Part shown: piece after piece, positions 13,001-24,793 of the stretch | How the letters are laid out: every line of letters begins with the position of its first letter | Position numbering within the stretch: position 1 is the first letter of the stretch | NCBI GenBank assembly: GCA_036874045.1 | Contig: CM072336.1 | Location: 6,724,501-6,788,500, forward strand | DNA: 64,000 nucleotides | From: Cymodocea nodosa | Lineage: Eukaryota > Streptophyta > Magnoliopsida > Alismatales > Cymodoceaceae | Direction of reading: 5' to 3' | The notes under the pieces: generated by a model | What the model saw: the letters and a program-made list of their open reading frames with translations, nothing else | Databases searched by the model: none | Told to the model about the DNA's origin: nothing | Program-made: the position numbers and the translations under genes

Positions 13001-15422
13001 ATGAGCCACATCTTCACCAAACTCTTCTTCAATACTGTGCAAAGATTCAAAAGTGTCGTCAACAACATCATGCAGAATCCCAGCTACAATGGTGTTTATG
13101 GCCTGCACCAGAAAAGGGGAAAATTAGGTTGAGGAGGTAACCAAAAGGTATGACATCTCTAGAAAATCAGTATCACTGAATTTTCACTGAAAAGTGCAGA
13201 TTCCAAGAGCTTAATTTTGAGCTTAGGTTATACCACATACTCGGATTCCACTTGATGGAACCATAGCTGCCAAAATTTTTCCTGTGTGAACACAGTGGGT
13301 GACATAAGGCTCTCCCGTCTTTCTAAATTGACCTTGGTGAGCTTTTTGTGCAAATTCAATTGCCTTTTGAACCTTACATGGTTTAAAATATTATGAGCTT
13401 TGAAAAATGTGTGATCCATCAATAGAAGATAAATGGTATACCTTTGCATCATTGAAGATTGGACATCCTGTTACATCAACTCCATCAAATACAAGAGAAG
13501 CTGTATATCTCATGGCCATAATAAAGAAAATAATCAGGAAGGAAATGATACCATATCCTAGGTATAGAGTTTTTATTCTAAATGACTAACACAATCAACT
13601 AGAAAAAACATGGTTTTCACCTTATTTCATATCATATGATTATATATTTCAAACTCCTCTTAAACATGAATCTTTTTGCATTAACTTTAATAATATGAAG
13701 CTTTCCCAGTACCATGTGAATATGGATATTTTGGAAAAAGTTCTAATACAAGTGGTAGCAGTATAATCAGGTAAAGTGTTGTAGACAACAAAATACATTC
13801 TAGCATGCTAAGACTTTATAGAATTGGGCAAGTTGAGACTAATTTCCTATTAGTACAATGAAAAACAAGAGCCCACTCCTATGAGTTTAAATTGGTTTAA
13901 CTTGTACAATGGTACACTGGGTCATTATATCTACCTAGAGCCAACTAGCATCCTTCATCAACATTCTTTAAGTGTAATTAAGCTTACAAATCCCACACAG
14001 CATTTGGAACTTTGTTTTATGTCAATATCCCACCTTGATTTCTTATACAATTACCAAATAGAGGGCTTAGTTGCATATTCCACAATGTGATGTATTTGCA
14101 TTCGATATAAGCTTGTACCAATATTTTCTATCACTTTTTCTGACCAATCAAGACAAATATTTGTTGCTTGTTATTTTACTTTAACCATGGTAGTTATGTC
14201 AAGAAACTCAGATAATATGAATGAATATACAAGCATAGAATGATGTATATCATGAAATCACCATCAGGTATACCCTTCATTGGAAATCAAGTCGTGAAAC
14301 ATTTTAAGACTAGAATTTAGGTTCACATATGAACAATGAAACCCGATGCCCTTAACCTACAGTCCCTAGGGAAGGCTATTTACCCATCTTTTCAACACTA
14401 ACCATAAATCTATTAGCTAGGAAGGGTATAGTGGTCCCAAGTGAAATAGAATTCGTTCACTTGTACAGCTTCCTAAGTCAAAAAGGACTTCATGAAAATA
14501 TCCACTAAGTGATTCAAGAGAAAGAGACACCAAGTCAATTAGTATTTAGTAATCAACTTAGAAGAAGCATACAGTACCGTTACAGTAGTTACAAACAGGA
14601 TTGTGATGGTATCATGGTAGTTGTTGACAGCTTGCAGAAAGTAAATTGTGAGATCTGAGCCAGGCCTTTGCACACAGTTACTGGAAATTGAATGGCGTGT
14701 CCAAATCAAACTAACCGATGACCATGGAAATTCTTGTATTTCTACAATTTTCACATTTCATCCTATACGTAGCCCCCTATAAGTGGAGAAAGGAACTTTG
14801 ATGAAAATGGATATTCGCACTTGATCTGTTTCATTTCCAATAGTGTTCTACCATTCTTCTTCATTCCTAGAGGTTCCTTATAAAAGAGATGTTTAAAAAA
14901 TGTAAACTCCTTCCAAAGTGTGACAGAAGACTCGTGTCGCACAAATAAACTAGCTCATATCCATTATGCCACAGCTAAAGAGACGAGAGCGCGATCAGTA
15001 ATAACGATCACATCAAAACGTAATCTGATAACACAAATTCCACACTCAACAAGATCAATAGACTACACACCAGGAAGTTCCTCCCCTCTTGGCCAGAGAA
15101 AATCCACCTTCGTGGAGAGACACGCCCCCGACGCAATCGCCACAGCCGTAACCGCGACATGAGCGATGGTCGAAGTCACCGCCCCGTGAGCAGCACCCGT
15201 ACCAGCGGCGGCTGAGGCAGCAATCACGTTCCCCGCACCAAGCAGGGAGGAACAGACGCCCAGTCTGGGAGCCATGTGATCGAGCACGCATCGGAACCGT
15301 ACGGAGGCGCGGAGGACGATCGGGTTGAGGAGGAAAGGGGAGAGAAGGGCCGGGCGAAGGAGGAGGCCGGCGGTTCTGTTCCCTAGCATGCTGGCCTGGG
15401 GCGATTGGTAGCAAAGAGGCAT
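1047..15422 (-). CDS. RelA/SpoT homologue (RSH), N-terminal part, spliced, partial
   Basis: Plastid-type (p)ppGpp synthetase/hydrolase family. Exons read on the minus strand: 15422-15071, 13500-13442, 13372-13241, 13102-12962, 11539-11483, 1796-1702, 1179-1047. All have GT/AG borders and the frame stays open for 323 codons. The N-terminus (MPLCYQSPQ...) is basic and acid-poor, as in a chloroplast transit peptide. The HD hydrolase domain follows: EPYVTHCVHTG, then AGILHDVVDD, then KLADRLHNMRT, which supply the His, His-Asp and Asp metal ligands known from SpoT/Rel. The usual catalytic Glu-Asp pair after HD is Asp-Asp here. Next comes ETLAVWCSLASRLGVWALKA. The synthetase and C-terminal regions must lie left of base 1; I saw no further exon in 1-1046. 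Introns are very large (up to 9.7 kb). Start chosen at the first ATG of the open frame; an ATG 11 codons later is possible. Subfamily (RSH1, RSH2/3 or another) is uncertain. Confidence 0.88.
2260..3640 (+). pseudogene. Pentatricopeptide-repeat (PPR) protein pseudogene
   Basis: Lies antisense inside the 9.7 kb RSH intron. The reading contains clear P-class PPR phrases: LWNLMIGLLG near 2480; FKEMVIRFGWNPENMSAHDV followed by MKSKGCLPGTNFFAIALDIL at about 2780-2935; then LAPNIIMYK; then GVPDLITYNTIFK near 3110; then LVGLRDHGRMTEARGLLDGM near 3360. Phrase order matches the mitochondrial-type PPR proteins resembling Arabidopsis At1g77360 (family recalled, not searched). Several in-frame stops interrupt the main frame between 2753 and 3616, and the 5' part needs other frames, so it is dead. 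No introns are evident, which fits either a retrocopy or a copy of a naturally intronless PPR gene. Confidence 0.75.
4929..5049 (-). repeat. 3' LTR of the intronic copia element
   Basis: 121 bp; on the minus strand it runs from TGTTATGTTATAACC to TAGAATTTAACA. It matches 9703-9836 apart from a short length difference and scattered changes. Confidence 0.9.
9703..9836 (-). repeat. 5' LTR of the intronic copia element
   Basis: 134 bp partner of 4929-5049. Directly followed, in element orientation, by the primer-binding site in 9690-9702. Confidence 0.9.
9842..11482. other. RSH intron, nothing recognised
   Basis: AT-rich intronic sequence between the copia element and RSH exon 5. No open frame of note and no recognisable element. 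Confidence 0.5.
11824..12250 (+). repeat. Diverged direct repeat pair in an RSH intron
   Basis: About 130 bp beginning TTAAGTTGAAGTTAATATG recurs in the same orientation: about 11824-11955 and 12115-12250. Both contain TCTTTATTTAG and a later TAAGNAA...ATTGGGAT or TAGGATGTTAC segment. The spacing of about 290 bp and the decay suggest an old tandem duplication or an LTR relic. Otherwise the intron 11540-12961 shows nothing. Confidence 0.45.
13501..15070. other. RSH intron 1, nothing recognised
   Basis: Intron between the transit-peptide exon and the first HD-domain exon. The donor after 15071 reads GTGTGT and the acceptor is AG at 13502-13501, giving codon-consistent joining of ...EELP-A-SLVFDGVD. 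No element or RNA gene seen. Confidence 0.55.
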
Positions 15423-17300
15423 GGCTTTTGGTGAGAGGGCTCACATCCGAAGGTAGGCGTTGGTATCAGAGAGAAGACAGGAGGAGAGGGGGGATGAATG
15501 GGTGGGAAATCGGCTAACCACCAGAAACGAGAACCGAGCGTTTGTTTGTGTTCATGGACGTGAAACGTGTGTCGTCTGCCCGGATATTTTTTAGCGGAAT
15601 TGGGAAGCATAATGCGTTTTTTCTTAAAAAAAAAAGAGATAAGAATATAAGTACCGTGACAAAATTTTGAACTGCAAAACAAAAATAATCATCAAAATAT
15701 AAAATCCTTGTGATCCTTCTTTTTAACTCGTGTAATTTCAAATCAGGTTTGTTTATTTGCTTCTTTCGTTAAGGATAGGTAAGTTTGAAAAAGTTGATGA
15801 GGTTTATTCATAAGCTATACAATAATATCAACTTAATAAAAAAACTTAAATAAACAAATAGATTGTTGACATCGTATTCCATTTTGGAAATAATTTATTA
15901 TAATATGATGTGACCAATGTTTATCCTTTTGTTTATAACCATGTTGTTGAAACTTATTGAAGTTACGCTTGCGATTTCCCGTAGATGAATGCAAAGGAAG
16001 AGAGAGAGTACGCGTACGAGATGGAAGGAAATCCAATAAGACTCCCTGGGATGATTGGGTGGAGACATAGAAAGGAGAACAATCGAATGAAAGAGTTTTT
16101 ATCCTTTCCTACTTGATTTGACGTAGACTAGTTCTTTAATACATCTCCTTGGCATGTGATGGTACAGACTAGCTTTTAATTACATGAAAGTTCCAACCTG
16201 ATTACTATTTACTAACTACTAAACCACTTGATAATATTTAAGACATATGACGTTGTTGCTGACAAAGCGAATAGACCTAACATGCAATCTTACATCATCT
16301 TCTATGTATATTAGGTTAAAAAAGGTGAATGAAAACAGCATTAGAGTCACCACTTAGTTTATCAAGGAAAAACTAGGAAAATTTAAGAAATACAAATGAA
16401 TGCATACAAAAGTAACTTTTGTATCTTAATGATAAGGTTGATTCACCTAACCAAAAAGTCCAAATAAGTATTTTATGTGTGCATGGAAAATGTATTAAAT
16501 ACTACACACACTCAACCTAAGTTAGTCTCTTAGATAAACTAATGTGTGTTAAATGATGCATGAGTGCAACTAGTGTTAAATAAGAATAGACAAATAGTTA
16601 GCTCTTTGGGTCAAACATAAAATAAGCCTTTAGGTTTAGGAAGAAATGAGATTTAAGAGTGTTGTGTAGTCGGGTGCTTACTTGATATAGTTAGGAAAAT
16701 GAATTCTCACTTTTTAGGTTGGAAATTCATTTTTCCAACTTTTACAATATTTTGAAATTCAAATTCTCAAAAAATTTGAATTTCAAGATGCACAAATATT
16801 CTATCATTCAAAATTTGATAGAAAAATTTTTCAATTTCACCAACAACCAATCTTTGAAGACCCAAGATGCAAAAAAGGATTCAAAGTAATAAGGGCGCGA
16901 CAACAGGAAACTACGGTGCATCTTCTTCAAGCAAAAATCTGACTTCTTCGGCTCACTCATTATGCAAGCAAGCTACTTTATCAAGTCCACAAACCCCACC
17001 TAAGTTACATACTTGATGAAATGTGAATGACTTGATAACTTAAATCTTGTCTCTTGTAAAACTTGAAAAAATTTCTTTATTTCATGCTATGAAAATAGAA
17101 CATCACTCTTCCAATTGTGTAGTGTTGGTAATCATTTAACTAGAAAATAAGATTTGCCCCATAAAGAAAAATTTATTAATAGCCAAATTTTCAATAATAA
17201 CATTTAAATTCACCTTGGGTGTCTAATGGCTAAAATATGAATTTTTGTCTTCTCTAGTTACACATACATTAACTTTGACTTTATTAATTCCTCCCCATCT
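15423..17300. other. RSH upstream region with one strong hairpin
   Basis: Putative promoter side of the RSH gene (minus strand), GC-rich near 15.4-15.55 kb and then AT-rich. At 16752-16786 a perfect 14-bp inverted repeat (TTGAAATTCAAATT and its complement) encloses a 7-nt AT-rich loop. I saw no gene here; short open frames lack family features. Confidence 0.45.
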
Positions 17301-17309
17301 CAAGGAGAG

Positions 17310-18895
17310 AAAGTAAAGATTGATACTTGGGTTTTAGATTTGCTCAGGTTACAAAGCAATTCTCGAATGATACTTAAATTATTTAAATTCATTTGTTTAC
17401 TTAATTGCAAGTACACAACATATATTGCAAAAGTGTACAAATATAGGTTGAACCACATTGAGTAATTATAATTAGTTTTTAGGTTACTTTTAGCTGGTGA
17501 CAGTATTTTACTAATTAAGTCTCTCACTTCATTGAGTTAACACTTAACTTAATGGACAAGTCTGTGGACTTAAGTTTATTATAGTTGTTTACACCTAAAT
17601 TTTACCAACTATTGAACGATCCCAAAGAATGCAAACACCTTGCTTTACCCACTCTAATTGTTACTTATATTAGATCTAACAATAAATAGATTTAACATCC
17701 AAATGATTTCAAATAACAATAAGTCAAGACACAATTTCAAAGATTTAAAATTAACCAGTTTCTAAAATAAAGTCATATAATTTCATATTGAAATGAAAAG
17801 TAAATACTTGATAATCACAAATAAATAGTACAGATATAAACAATACATAAACAAATCATGGTATCTATTTAACTAAAAATGTTAATGTTAATGTTCTTTA
17901 AGGTGGACAATAGATGAATGATAATGCTCTATTAAAAATCAATAACTTCCAACCTTATATGTGATGCAGTTATACTTTCAAACATTGAATCACTTACTAT
18001 CAATCACTCCTTTCCTTATTGGATTGCAAATTTAGACCTTTGCAAGGTGATCTCCTCTTCGAAAAATCGGTATTAACTCAACACCAAGGTTGAAAGCTTT
18101 AATATTCTTCTAAGAGATGAGTTGATACTTGGTGAAGAAATATTCCCTTCCTATATTGTGATTACTCCTCTGTAATATTGTCAATCATTGCAATTTGATT
18201 GAAATCAACTTGACTCTGAAAATAGTTTCATAAACCTTCAATAATGATGGATGGTAGTATAAAAATGATATCTTAAGGAATGTTTGATGCTTTCTATAAT
18301 AAACACTCATTCTCCTTTATTAGATTTCTTTTAGTCCTTTTATATATATTTTTAATAACAATTGCTTACGCCAATTTGAATGGTTGGATCTTTCTTTTTT
18401 ATGCATCAATGATTATAATCTCTTCTTCATTCCACAATAAAAATTATAGGTGTGAATTATGCAACGTGAGTTTCTAATGTAATTTCTATAATTACTCATG
18501 ATCACACATTAGATAAAATAACTGATCCATAAAGTTAATATAACTCAATAGAATAACTCTGTTAAATTAGATGACAATTCCACAAATTCAATTCCTTCAT
18601 GTAGTTTAGTAAAATGAATATGTAATAAAATAAGTTATGTAAGTACTACATGTACTATATAAGTGTAAACAATATTTAATAATATTTTTAGGACATATTT
18701 TACAATAATTCTAAAATAATACTTAGTTAACGTCAATTCTTTTTAATTATGCATATATTTTCATTAAGCCTTAGATTTTCATAAATGAAACATAATGACC
18801 TAATTCCTATCTAATTAGCTATATAATATATCCTTAATCGTTAATTTAAATTTTAAGAATCATACACTTTTTCACTTTAAACAATTGACTCCTTG
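17310..18895 (+). repeat. Hairpin repeat family, copy C (oldest, diverged)
   Basis: Collinear with copies A and B. Shared landmarks in order: TTGCAAGTACACA...AGTGTACAA near 17410; the hairpin site CATTGAGTTAA-CAC-TTAACTTAATG near 17530; GGTGATCTCCTCTTC near 18046; AAAGCTTT...GAGTTGATACTTGGTGAAG near 18090-18140; and a tail with CACTTTTTCA and TTTAAACAA near 18870-18888. Probably retroelement-derived; no coding capacity seen. Confidence 0.55.
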
Positions 18896-20370
18896 ACAAA
18901 ACAATGGGAAAAAAATCACAATAGAGAGAATAAATATCATCCCAATATGAGAAAAAAGGTTAAAAAAAGATAAGTAGCTTTAGGTTTTATAACAAGTGAT
19001 CTAAAATCATTTAATTTATCTACTAATCTAAAACTTGTTAAATGGGTAAGAAAAAATTTAAAGAAGGAAGACAAAATATCTCGATTTATTTGAATGAATT
19101 CAACACTAAGGTTGACATGAAAACTAGTAACTCTAATTACTTCAGTATATAACACAAGATTGTATCAAATTCGAAAAAACACAAGCTATACATGAATATT
19201 ATTTTACCAAGATGACGTGATAACTAATAGATCTCTATGATGATACGAGTAAGGCTCTTAAATAATGAAATCAGGAAAGAGAATGACAATAAATTATTGA
19301 TCATATAGCTGTTGAAAATCACTCTGGATGATCTTTACATGTTCCATGTAGTTCTTTTCTCATTAGGCAATATTCAAATAGGATTTGCACAAATGTCTCA
19401 TCATTATTTACAACAATCAAAGCCAAATCAAAGATGAAAATGTGGTGAGACACTCTTCATGGTCTAAAATTCATCTCTAGTGCAAAATTTGAGGATCAAA
19501 TCATTCCATTTTTAGAAAAAGAAATTTTTTTTCCTTTCTCTAATTATAATGTCAAAAAAATCCTTCATCATAGAATGAACTATAACTCGTTGGATTGGGA
19601 AAAAAGAAGAAATAGAAACGATGGAATCGTCACCTGTTCTTTGGGATAAAAAGCAAAAAAAAAAGCAAAAGAAGAGTGAAAGAAATGAAATCCTTCAGCT
19701 AAAAAGTGAAGAAAAAGATAGGATAAAACAAAAGGAAAGTATAGAGATTCTTAGACAAGTGCTCAAAGTATGAGTTGAAAAAGTGTTAGATGACCAACAT
19801 CACCAAATCATTCAAAGTTGGCCTCTTAACTGTCTGTATGGATTATCTTCGTTTGGGATTTTTAGCACTGAAAGGTAAGCGATAAACGGACAAAGGGTTG
19901 ATAAAAACGATCGCTGAATGGTAAAAATAAAACAACAAGATGTCAAATGTTGATGAATGTCAAATGTTTGGTGGATGAGATACTAGAGATGTCTAGTGTA
20001 GATGCACTAGATAAATGAACAATGTCTTTGTTTGAAAACAGATTTTGGCAAAGTATGGAAATATAAGATGTTAACACTAATATTAGCCAATTTATATACT
20101 CTATTTCTCTCTTTTTGTGTCCAAATAATCATATTATTCCTTATAAGCATTATTTTTAATTTTTCAACCGATTTTAACTGAAAAATTTCAGGGGAGGAGT
20201 AAACATAACAGGCACATTTCATATACAAAGGTAGCACTTCCAAAAGAACAGAACATCGAACCATTGCTGTGCTGGGCTGTTTAATAGAGAGTGCGTAACA
20301 CCAGGTAACCAATGGAAAAAGGGAAGAAACAAATTTTTACTTGGAATATCAATCTACAACTTTGCTCCCA
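18896..20370. other. Intergenic, nothing recognised
   Basis: AT-rich sequence between repeat copy C and the 3' end of the HAL3-type gene. The end nearest 20370 should hold that gene's 3' UTR. No element identified. Confidence 0.4.
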
Positions 20371-21737
20371 TCAAGGAGCGTTGGAATTGGATGGCGAGTT
20401 CCCGGGGAAGAGCCGATTGTCAAACCTCACCGTGTTGTAGATATCAGTGGGTTCTGCCATCGCACCACTGCCAAAATCCCCACAGGCAAGCTTTTTTGTG
20501 ATGGGCTGGATCAACAATATGCCGAGCTGATTGGTCACATTGAGGTGCCGCTTCGTAAATGCGTTGTTCCACATGAAGGTGTTCATGGCAGGTGCAACAT
20601 ACAGAGGCTTGGTGAAGTCCCACGCCCTTACAATGCACGTCAACAGGTTGTCACAAAGTCCTCCAGCAATCTTGAAAAGAGTAAACAGGGAATCATAAGA
20701 TCATTCCTTCCAGGCCAAACAGGAAAATAAGGAAAGGATGGAAAATACATACCCTGCATATGGAACCCACCCAATTTATAAAATCCTAGTCTCTTAACTA
20801 AAAAAACAAAGAGACCAGACCGTTGAAATCTATTATCTATTGTATCTATAAATTATATTAAGCCAGGCATCTGCCTCCAACACCTATCTTTATATACGTT
20901 CAAAACGAAATCAAAGGACATTAAAATGATTTTATGGTAATTGAACAAAAATTTGGGGAGAAAAATAAGTGGAACTTTCTATTTCTATGGCATCTAGCAA
21001 TATTCATCTATAATTCTTCCATTCTTCTTTGAGTATTGCACATGCAAGATTGCATGTGCTTTTAGTTAGTGTAAGATTCATGTAAAGCCAAGGTGGGAAC
21101 AAAAATCACGAGATTTTTCCTCTAGAACTCTAACTAACAATTGATACAGGATTCTTACTTCCATGCCAAAAATTAAGCGAAACAATCGACAAAAATCAGT
21201 GTATACATGAGTACGAACCGCATGTAAGAAGAACATAAATAACACTGCCAACACCAACAGATTCAACATATCCTACTTCTAAATTGGCTAGCATATTTCA
21301 AATAAAAAGCTTCGGGATTTTCATAATTTCATGTAACTAAAAGGAACAATTCTAGAAGCAATATCAAAGAGTAAACGACAGAACCTGACCTTAGCGAGAG
21401 TATTCGCCGACAACGGGGCAATGATCATGACGTCGGCCCACTTTCTCAACTCGATATGTAGCACCTCGTCCCCAATCCTCTTCCAGCTGGACCACTCGTC
21501 CTCGTCCGTGTAAACCCTAACCCCATCCGGAATCGAAGTCTTGTCGATGAAATGCAACGAGCACTTCGTGACCACTGCTCTCACCTCAGCCCATTCAACG
21601 AAGCACCTGCAGAGCGTCGCGAACTTGATCGAGGCCACGCTGCCAGTGGCCGCCAAGAGAACCCGGGGCTTCCGCTGGGACCTCGATTCACTTGGGTGGC
21701 CTCTTGCCGCGTCCGACACTAGTTCCGTCCCAGACAT
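20371..21737 (-). CDS. HAL3: Phosphopantothenoylcysteine decarboxylase, HAL3 type
   Basis: FMN-dependent decarboxylation of 4'-phosphopantothenoylcysteine to 4'-phosphopantetheine, step three of coenzyme A synthesis; HAL3 proteins also influence salt tolerance and growth. Two exons: 21737-21390 and 20670-20371, with donor AAG|GTCAGG, acceptor CAAG|ATT and an intron of 719 bp. The product is 215 aa, close to the roughly 209 aa of Arabidopsis HAL3a. Visible motifs: flavin-binding start VLLAATGSVASIKF; GDEVLHIELRKWAD with the catalytic His at about residue 94; PLSANTLAK; the substrate motif PAMNTFMW with Asn at about 146; and the flap KKLACGDFGSGAMAEP with the active-site Cys at about 179. All key residues are present. 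Start set at the ATG of MSGTELVSD; the open frame extends six codons further upstream but only to a GTG. The C-terminal tail NRLFPGNSPSNSNAP is lineage-specific. Confidence 0.95.
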
Positions 21738-22509
21738 TGCGGTCCGGTCACACACACAAAAGAAGCCCTACATGCGATTGTTGGACGGCGAAATTTGTAT
21801 GTAGGATGCAATGAGTGGTGAATCTGAGATGGGAAAGAGCGTATAACAACCATGATTCGAGCTCACCTCCTGTACGGCGAAGGCTGGCGGCGGCGGCGGT
21901 CGTGGTGGAGAGGCAAAATCACTTCGGCGGATGGTGAAGGGAAAACTGCCAGATCGGGATGGTACCGTAACGTCTCCCTCTTTGGAGTTAATCTTGTAAA
22001 CCATTTTAAATTTAAAGTTTGAAAAGTTAAAAAAGTAAATAAAAATATTTACGTAAGGTAGAAAATTTGTAAAGTAATTTAAAATATAAGAAGTAATATG
22101 ATTTTTAATAAATAAAAATAAAATTTAATATTGATAGTTTATGTATTTGTATTTAATTTATGCATTTTTGTTAATATTTATATTTGATGTTAATATTAAA
22201 TTTTATTGATATTAATATTAAATATTTTATTTTAAAAATAAAATTTATGATTTATTTTTATTTTAAAATTTTAACTTTCTATGATACGATTTAAATATAC
22301 AAGTAAACCACTGAAAATAAACTTTTCATGCGCCATGGACGGGTGGACGATAAATTAAACTTCCACTACGATGACGGAGGCTTAAAACCAGTCCTACTCG
22401 GCCCGGCCCAGAAAATCATCTCTAAATCCGTAGGTCGGTGAGTCGACGCTCCCGTAGCTGGGGGTTTACTAGGGTTGTTCCTCCACGTTACTGAGCGGGA
22501 GCGGCGGAA
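21738..22509. promoter_or_regulatory. Shared upstream region of a divergent gene pair
   Basis: 772 bp separate the start codons of the HAL3-type gene (minus) and the small basic protein gene (plus), so both promoters and 5' UTRs must lie here. Both flanks are GC-rich and the middle (about 22010-22310) is strongly AT-rich. I could not assign a TATA box with confidence. Confidence 0.5.
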
Positions 22510-24793
22510 ATGGCGAAGTACAGCTTCGTGACGAAGGAGAGGCGCAGAGAGATCCAGGCGCGGAGGAGGGTAGCCTATGGCGACCCCCTTAGCGGGAAAC
22601 TGAAGCGGAGGGTTCCCCCCACATCCATCTCTGGGAAGCGCAAGAGGAAGCTCTTCAAGAAATGGCGCCGGGTACGACGACGAATACCTTGTCATTCGAA
22701 GAACTTGATGAACGTCACAAGTCCCCTTTTTAAACGTTTCGTAGTTTTGATGTGATTGCTTTTGTCGTTTTCGTTCGCATGACGTGTTTTGATTTCTTTG
22801 GTGGTCAGGAACAAAAGGAGAATATCGAGAAGGGTTTAGTTACGATGCAAGATGTTGAAATGGCGGTTGCTGATGGTTAGTTATTTACTTTTGCCTCTTC
22901 CATTCTAATGTTTTATTTCTTTTTGTTGACGTGTGATTGCAAATTATTTTGCTCCTTGTTTGGGTTCAATTTTGCTTAGGAATGTATACTCAATGCTTTG
23001 CACTTGTGACATCGTGCCTGTAAACGAATTGCATAGAATAATTGTTTTGTTTACATGGAATCGGCAAGAAATCTATGTCGTCATTTCAGTGACGGTATTG
23101 CTCGTCGGTAACGCTGATAATTCTGTTTATACTTTTTTATGATGGTGTCTTTTTTTTTGTTTTTTGGGTTATGGATTGTCGTAGAAACAAATTTTCTTCA
23201 TGTAAACACTTTCCGCGTCAGTTCAATCTTCTGGTATGCTAAAGCTTTTGTCGGGGGGTTTTCAGGCTCAGAAAGACAGATATAGGTGTACATTTGATTA
23301 ACTGTCTGATATGTGCTATACGGAAAAATCATCTAGAAAATGCTGATTCGATTAATTATCCTGAATGATAGAATATTCGGATGGAGGTCATAGTGAAATA
23401 TGAGAAAATTATTTAATTTTAATATTTGCATCTTGAATCTATTGGATAGTTGATGACATTAAATAAGTGAAGTATCTACCCTTTGCAATATATTGGATTT
23501 ATGATTTTCATCTTTGATATGGCATTTTAAGATATTCCTTCCTTGAATCTCACATGACTATGCTTTTATTTTCTTGAGCCAACTGTCATAGTCTCTAAAT
23601 GACTTTTGTGCAAAATAAACCTCAGTTGTGTCTCTCTGCGGACTGCTTTTCAGTTTAAGATGTGCTGATAATAGTTGTTGCCCTTTCTTTTGTCCATAGA
23701 TTTTCAACTTTTAACAGGATGAGATGCATATATAGGGCGGGTCAGTGCATTTAAGGTGACAACAATGAATAGTGAAAACCATCTGGCAATTTTCAAATCA
23801 CTAAACCACAATATTCATACCTTATTAGGCATCATTTATAGATTACAATGCGTTTCTCAGTTATTGATTCCCATGAAATGATGAAATATAATTTTCACAT
23901 TTTTCTCACTGAAAACAAAGGCTGTTTCTGATATAATTCGAGGTGACTTGCATGTGATTATTGACCATGCATTGTGTCCGTGCTGCATGACTCATAATCA
24001 TTGTTCTCCTGTCGTTTTGTTTCATGGTGTCTTGGTTTTCCCTAGAATCACACCATTATTTGGCCTAGTTAGAAAATATTGTGCCTAAGATTTTTCCTAG
24101 GTTTTCCTCTTAGAGTAGCTTATATTTTACTTGCACGCTAACAGCAAAGCATCTAATTGTTTACATTTTTTTTCCCGTTTGGATTAATGATCGAGATGGA
24201 TGGCTTGGTAGCATTGAACCTTAACTGCAATTCATGCCTCCAGGCCTGCTCAGCGCTTGTCATGAATATCTGCATTGTGTTGATGACAGATTATATTTCT
24301 GTTTCCCAATTCCACCTCTCTTCTACCAAAAAAGACTTATTAAAAAAATAATTCCGCCTCTTTGCCATTGTATCAACATTATGTGTGAGAATGCTTTGTG
24401 CATGTCTTCTTGAAAAATCATTTCATGCCCGTTCTATTTCTTTTTAGGTTCCTCTCAGTCCCAGGACACCAATGAAAAGTTTCATAAGAAGTTTTACCTG
24501 AAGAAAAGATTGAGGATTAGACTTAGAAAGTCGGACGGTAAAGGTACTGCATAATTTTTTGCCCTTTTCACATTTTCATGAAATATGTTTTAAATGGGTT
24601 TCTTGTTATGATGAACCTGCTGCACTTGCCCTCATGAATCATTATCCAATTTTGTTATTGTTATATTAGTTCATAGACAAAAATCATTTTGATCTTTTCC
24701 CCATTGTTATTTACATATTCTATAGGCAAAAATAAAGGGAAGTCGTCCGATAGAGCAACTGCAGAGGGCCACATAGATGCCATGGTAGAGTGA
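22510..24793 (+). CDS. Small conserved basic protein, unknown function
   Basis: Four exons: 22510-22671, 22809-22875, 24448-24543, 24726-24793, with GT/AG borders and consistent phases, giving 130 aa. The N-terminus MAKYSFVTKERRREIQARRR and the stretch SGKRKRKLFKKWRR are very rich in Lys/Arg, followed by EKGLVTMQDVEMAVAD and a second basic block KFHKKFYLKKRLRIRLRKSD. The tail is acidic/polar (TAEGHIDAMVE). No membrane segment or signal peptide. I recall similar uncharacterised plant proteins, but cannot name a family. The basic clusters suggest a nuclear or nucleolar, possibly RNA-associated, protein; that is inference. The ATG follows a GC-rich 5' UTR. Intron 2 (22876-24447) is the longest and shows no other gene. 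Confidence 0.8.

Noticed and set aside
15055-15444. A 129-codon frame overlapping RSH exon 1 on the same strand
   Set aside because: It begins at a GTG and does not connect to the HD-domain exons. The frame starting at 15422 joins them with correct phase.
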